This document shows, piece after piece, positions 7,814 to 11,612 of a DNA stretch of 11,612 nucleotides. The notes below the pieces were generated by a model. The model did not search any database. It had not been told where the DNA came from and worked only from the letters and a program-made list of their open reading frames with translations. The stretch's first letter is position 1. Every line of letters begins with the position of its first letter. The stretch comes from Euperipatoides rowelli (lineage: Eukaryota; Onychophora; Udeonychophora; Euonychophora; Peripatopsidae), in assembly GCA_003024985.2 (NCBI GenBank), contig PXIH01S0001021.1, one strand, 5' to 3'. A program made the position numbers and the translations under genes.

Positions 7814-8918
7814 ATCCCACAACCCTTGATCAAATTTGTCTGTTTCAAAATAACTATTGTACGGTATATAACATAATTTATGTTATTTAGGATTATAATT
7901 TTGTTTCATATTCATTACTAAATGTTCATTGCATAATTCAAAACATAAGATCTCAATTCTTTACAATTCAATTATAGAAAAACAATCAAGTTTTTCAGGC
8001 AAATATACAGTACCTGCAACTGAAAGCATATCAATCGTTTGTCAATGTTTTCGCTTTCTGCTCACTAGATGGAGGCACAATACCTGTGTTGGTAGAATAG
8101 AAATAGCCCACAAATGATGACAAACGTTATCATCTCTAAACCAAGTCAGTTACAAAACAAAAAATAATGAAAACTTTCCTTGATCAGGGACACCAGTAGA
8201 AAATTGTTTAAGTGTTCCTATTTGAATTTTTAAAGCAAAACTGTCAATAAAAATCACTGTTGTCTTGCTAGGGCTTTGCATTTTTTAAAAATTTCTTTAT
8301 ATTTCCAATAAAGCCACTGATTTACAAAACTCTGATTTGGAAGGTATAGGCTATTTTAAATTGCAATTGAAAATATAATATTCATTCTTTTAAAACTTAG
8401 ATGTACTGTGTTGGTATATCTAACAGCGATTGTCAGCAGCAAGCTTAATTAATGTAATTTACTCAATATTTCTCCATCTTAGTTTACAGACTACATCAAA
8501 TCAATTATATGAGCTAATATGGAAGCATATTTATTTTAGCACACCTAATCCCCTGTTAATACAGTTAAGTGGTTCTCAAATATTCAAGCTTTATTTGAAT
8601 CGGGTTTATTTAAAACATAAATTGTCATAAGAAATACAGTAAGTTTAAAACCAATTTGTTCTAGAATAATGTGAATGAAAAAATATTTCACATGCAATAG
8701 TCAATAAAATAACAAACATTAAAAAAAAAAAGCAGTACTTTGTCAAAATATACAGTACCGGTAGTTTAAATTACATAAAATAAGTACCATATTTATTTTT
8801 GTTAAGATTAAAGAGAAAGATGAATTTAAAAAATATTATTATTGATGTAATAAGTGTTTCATTTCCCCCTGTTCTTTTTTCTTAAACTTTATTATCATTC
8901 GTTTTATACTAATGAAAG

Positions 8919-8919
8919 N
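8919..8919. other. ambiguous base (n)
   Basis: A single undetermined base occurs 14 bp before an 18-T tract. It reflects sequencing or consensus uncertainty near a homopolymer, not biology. Confidence 0.99.
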
Positions 8920-8932
8920 GAGCCAATTAATC

Positions 8933-8957
8933 TTTTTTTTTTTTTTTTTTAAAAAAA
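8933..8957. repeat. T18-A7 tract
   Basis: Eighteen T residues run directly into seven A residues, a self-complementary stretch able to form a short hairpin. Its length is likely to be unreliable in the assembly. Confidence 0.95.
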
Positions 8958-9085
8958 GACAAATTTGTCAAAATGTTATTTATAAACTTGTCTCACATAA
9001 ATTTTAGACAAGGAAGTTAAAATAAATTATATCTATAGTTTAATTTTCTTAATTAATTGAATGTATACGTACTGTATATACCATA

Positions 9086-9099
9086 ACAGTATATACTGT
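9086..9099. repeat. perfect palindrome ACAGTATATACTGT
   Basis: This 14-bp sequence equals its own reverse complement and combines the recurrent ACAGTA and TACTGT strings of this window in opposite orientation. It lies immediately left of the 169-bp tandem duplication, inside a TA-rich block (9062-9105) that may be a breakage or slippage site. Confidence 0.9.
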
Positions 9100-9100
9100 A

Positions 9101-9431
9101 TACCGTACATAGTGTTTTATGCAGTGTATTATGGAAGGACGTAACACCCTACCTATGATTTTATGCGCCCTCATGCTTTTAATTTTGTTTTATGAACGCC
9201 CTTCTGCCTTCATACTGCCTTTGTTTTACAAGCACCCTAAACTCTTTCCTTTAAGTTTTACGTACTATATACCGTACATAGTGTTTTATGCAGTGTATTA
9301 CGGAAGGACGCAACACCTTACCTATGATTTTATGCACCCTCATGCTTTTAATTTTGTTTTATGAACGTCCTTCTGCCTTCATGCTGCCTTTGTTTTACAA
9401 GCATCCTAAACTCTTGCCTTTAAGTTTTACG
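9101..9431. repeat. 169-bp tandem duplication, two copies
   Basis: Copy 1 runs 9101-9269 and copy 2 runs 9270-9431. Both begin TACCGTACATAGTGTTTTATG and both contain TTTTAATTTTGTTTTATGAACG and TTTAAGTTTTACG. By eye they differ at about eight positions, almost all transitions and several at CpG/TpG or CpA sites, so the copies are roughly 95 percent identical. The second copy stops about 7 bp short of a full unit. The + frame spanning both copies (9119-9364) repeats the same peptide, which is a by-product of the duplication and not evidence of a gene. Confidence 0.95.
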
Positions 9432-9698
9432 ATAATCTTTTATTATCCTCTTTGATTTATTACAAATACCCAAACTTTCTTTCAAATTAATAAAATATGT
9501 ATATTTTTGACTATCAATAATAATATAAAATATGGCACGGCTGTTCTAAACTTTGATAATAACGTTTGTGGGGGGGGGGACACGCTAATTTGTAAAGATT
9601 AAAATTAAATTAGTCAAATCATTAATTACAGTACATACAGTATTAAGCATTTTACTCCAACTGATGGAAACTAAACGTTAAACGAGTAGTACTGTGTC

Positions 9699-9723
9699 TT
9701 TTTTTTTTTTTTTTAAAAAAAAA
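9699..9723. repeat. T16-A9 tract
   Basis: Sixteen T residues are followed by nine A residues, the second such T-then-A block in this intron (compare 8933-8957). It is self-complementary. It could be a remnant of abutting poly(A) tails or plain slippage. Confidence 0.95.
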
Positions 9724-10813
9724 TGCAATTGCTAATACAATTTTTAAAGGCATTATAATGCCCATTAGGCTTTTCAATTCATGCTTTTTTCAAGACTTTA
9801 TTTTTGTGACCTTTAATATTGATAACTGATTTTTTTTTTCTTTTGCAATTTCTAGGAATAGAGTACATTTTTTGATACTAGTAATTTCAATATTTGTTTT
9901 AGATTATTTTTTTTTCTCTTTCTATTAAAGCGTTAAAATGATAAATTATAACATTAATTTAGCAGATATCTGTTGATGTCTTCAACCAAATCACAGTAAA
10001 AACTTGTTGCAGAAAGGTTGCAAAATATTTCTTGAGTAAGGATTTGGCATGGCCAATTAGGAAAGAAGTTCTTCACATTGTGTTTTTGTATTTAAACTAA
10101 CTAATAGCTTGAATTTATTCAATTAAACCTTTTATACAAATATCCCAGAGAACAATATACTTTAGTCCAGCAAGGTAGACTCTGTTTTTATTTATTTATA
10201 AATCTTTATTCTTTTATATTTTATACATTCCTTAGGTATATATTTTTTTATTTAAATTTATATACAGTATATAAAATATTGCAGTCTGTATATTCAGAAA
10301 ATGTATTAATTAAGGAATTTATAAAAATTATCGATTTAACAAAGATTTTACACTTTTTTGCTCAGATTTTTTTTTTTTAAAAGAAAGGGAAAATTTTGAT
10401 CTGCAACTCAATTTTAACTAATGTCATTCATTCCAGGACATAATTTATAAAGGTCAATGCTATATCCCTGGTTCAAATATATTAATTTAGACATTTCTTA
10501 TAATCAAAAGTGAAATGTCATTCTTTTAGAAATGATTATGTTGTAACAAAAATTATAAATCTTGAATAATTAAATAATTTGTTATTTATATATTGATTTG
10601 AATGACCATATAAATATACAGGTACCTATCAAATATTCCTTAATCATAAACTATATAAAAAAAATGTTAATGAATTTTAAAATGTGATGATTTTTTTAAT
10701 AACTCTGCCCAAAATTAATAAATTTTTGTCAGGAGGGAGGACTGAAGTGCTCACCATAATCACAAAGTACCCTTCCAGTTACGCTTTAAACTGTTTTTTT
10801 TTTTATTGTTCCA

Positions 10814-10933
10814 GACCCTGCTGAGTGACTTTTCATTTTTACCATGCCCTTTTTCAAAATCTGCATCTGAACCCTATTAAAAGAGCCCCTTTCACTTTTT
10901 ACCTTGCCCTTTTTAAAACCAGTAAAAAACCCT
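10814..10933. repeat. diverged ~60-bp tandem duplication
   Basis: CTTTTCATTTTTACCATGCCC (10829 on) is matched 60 bp later by CTTTCACTTTTTACCTTGCC (10889 on), and the similarity continues through CCTTTTT-AAAA. An ACCCT string recurs at about 10815, 10871 and 10929, marking unit boundaries. Identity is clearly lower than in the 169-bp duplication, so this one is older. The minus-strand frame at 10786-10971 shows the matching internal peptide repeat and is not a convincing gene. Confidence 0.75.
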
Positions 10934-11173
10934 AGTATGTACTGTGTACAAGGGCTATTTGAGATCATCATGCAAAATAATAATAATCACACTGACTTTT
11001 AAATGATATAGATTATAAAAATGCAAGTTTTATCTATAGACTATGAAAGAAATGTCTTATAAACATTTGTTTCAACCAATTCAGGAGCACAAAAATGACA
11101 TGCAGCCACAAATGTTCACAATTATTACCCTTAGGTCATTGTTTAATTCAAACATTTTTGATATAATTAACAG

Positions 11174-11188
11174 TTTTGTCAGTGCTAA
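11174..11188 (+). CDS. TCEA: proposed terminal TFIIS coding exon (Phe-Cys-Gln-Cys-stop)
   Basis: The sequence TAATTAACAG precedes TTT TGT CAG TGC TAA. The preceding exon ends in phase 0 after Trp-Lys, so splicing here gives R-W-K-F-C-Q-C-stop. TFIIS proteins of animals normally finish W-K-F-C, so the Phe-Cys match supports this choice. Scanning the intron by eye, I found no other AG followed by TTYTGY. The acceptor has only a moderate pyrimidine tract. Two residues (Gln-Cys) beyond the usual end are odd, and a true FC-stop exon could instead lie right of the window. Rival acceptors with better pyrimidine tracts (before 7178, 8483 and 9857) lead to FDF..., FTD... or E-stop and fit the family worse. 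Confidence 0.6.
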   Translation, partial: FCQC

Positions 11189-11612
11189 CCATTATTTATA
11201 AATTTATTTATATTCTTTTAAAAAAATACTGTATATGGGAAGAGCACACTTACTCTGCACCCACTGATAGTCATTGCTTGACTGTCGTTACTGATGGTTT
11301 TCTCTATTGATTATATTGGTCGTCGATGTTGTAATTGTCTATGCTTTTTATGGAGTTGATACCAATTATAAAAAAATAGCCCATGGCCCTTTTCAAATCC
11401 AAAGCATAATATTACTATGGCTTCTATAACGGTCTATCTGTTGCATTTACAAGGGGGGCACGCTTGTTTGGATACCCCTTGGATTTCTTTCAGAATGATA
11501 AAAAAGTCAAAGGGTACGTTCGCGAATAGGTTCTGCCAGGTTCTTAGAACCAGCCCAGAACTCGCGAGAACCCGAGAACTAGAACCGGAAATAGTTCCTT
11601 TCTCGGAATTCT
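11189..11612 (+). other. probable TFIIS 3' UTR and flank
   Basis: This sequence follows the proposed stop codon. No canonical AATAAA is present to the right edge. Weak variants are TATAAA (11367-11372) and GATAAA (11497-11502). The cleavage site is therefore either directed by a variant signal or lies outside the window. The last ~100 bp belong to a distinct GC-richer repeat block. Confidence 0.4.
11511..11612. repeat. GC-richer cluster of GGTTCT/AGAACC inverted repeats at the right edge
   Basis: GGTTCT occurs at 11529 and 11539. The latter forms GGTTCT-T-AGAACC (11539-11551). Further AGAAC(C/T) copies lie at 11557, 11567, 11576 and 11581, with CTCGCGAG (11561-11568) between. The block begins abruptly after GTCAAAGGGTACGTTCGCGAA and its composition differs from the AT-rich DNA before it. 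It may be one end of a mobile element or MITE truncated by the window. No partner terminus is visible, so this is not established. Confidence 0.45.

Larger units (their letters stand above)
6481..11173 (+). other. last TFIIS intron (4.7 kb)
   Basis: The donor GTAAGT at 6481 is a perfect U2-type signal. The acceptor is proposed at 11172-11173 because it is the only AG followed by TTYTGY that I found downstream in the window. The intron is AT-rich and holds T/A hairpin tracts, G tracts, a 169-bp tandem duplication and a diverged ~60-bp duplication. The open frames at 7018-7218, 7278-7598 (both minus), 7568-7813, 7929-8117 and 8430-8630 are composition-driven or lie in repeat-like DNA, and none resembles a protein I know. 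If a different acceptor is used, this interval would be shorter. Confidence 0.65.

Noticed and set aside
9119-9364. 81-codon + frame with an internally repeated peptide
   Set aside because: The repetition follows directly from the 169-bp tandem duplication. There is no conserved protein and no codon-level conservation: differences between copies are not biased to third positions as far as I can see.
9857-9862. Strong acceptor TTTTGCAATTTCTAG before 9857
   Set aside because: In the required phase it gives Glu-stop directly after Trp-Lys, losing the conserved Phe.
10786-10971. 61-codon minus-strand Lys-rich frame
   Set aside because: It spans the diverged ~60-bp duplication and a T tract (Lys codons on the minus strand). 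No family resemblance.
1-11612. Prokaryotic content, CRISPR array, tRNA, rRNA or defence system
   Set aside because: No operon-like coding, no regularly spaced repeats with unique spacers, and no tRNA-like cloverleaf was seen. The spliced TFIIS gene shows the DNA is eukaryotic.

Overview
This is a window of animal (metazoan) nuclear DNA. It is strongly AT-rich and dominated by intron and repeat sequence. It carries the 3' part of one recognisable gene on the + strand: transcription elongation factor TFIIS (TCEA family). Three internal coding exons are clear: 2515-2669, 6083-6229 and 6409-6480. A very short terminal coding exon is likely at 11174-11188. Together they encode the C-terminal ~129 residues: most of the central Pol II-binding domain, the linker, and the whole Zn-ribbon with its Cys4 cluster and the S-A-D-E-P hairpin. 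The N-terminal domain (LW domain) and promoter lie upstream of base 1. The species cannot be named from what I can see. Multi-kilobase introns, a U12-type splice site and several decayed repeats point to an intron-rich animal genome that keeps the minor spliceosome. One ambiguous base (n, 8919) shows this is assembled or draft sequence.

Layout. 1-2514: downstream part of an intron that ends in what I read as a U12-type branch point and an AC (not AG) 3' splice site. 2515-2669: central-domain exon. 2670-6082: 3.4-kb U2-type intron with a 16-bp perfect palindrome, an ATCGG-iterated repeat, ATT/ATC microsatellites and a short duplicated segment. 6083-6229: linker plus first zinc knuckle. 6230-6408: short 179-bp intron. 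6409-6480: acidic hairpin plus second zinc knuckle. 6481-11173: 4.7-kb last intron with a 169-bp tandem duplication, another ~60-bp duplication and long T/A and G tracts. 11174-11188: proposed last codons Phe-Cys-Gln-Cys-stop. 11189-11612: 3' UTR or flank, ending in a GC-richer block of GGTTCT/AGAACC inverted repeats that may be the edge of a mobile element.

No second gene, tRNA, rRNA or CRISPR array was seen. Most short open frames in the window are AT-rich chance frames inside introns. The points most worth a second look are the AT-AC-type intron end, the last intron that leaves only four codons for the terminal exon (and whose retention would still give a near-complete protein), and the strong excess of TACAGTA/TACTGTA across the non-coding DNA.
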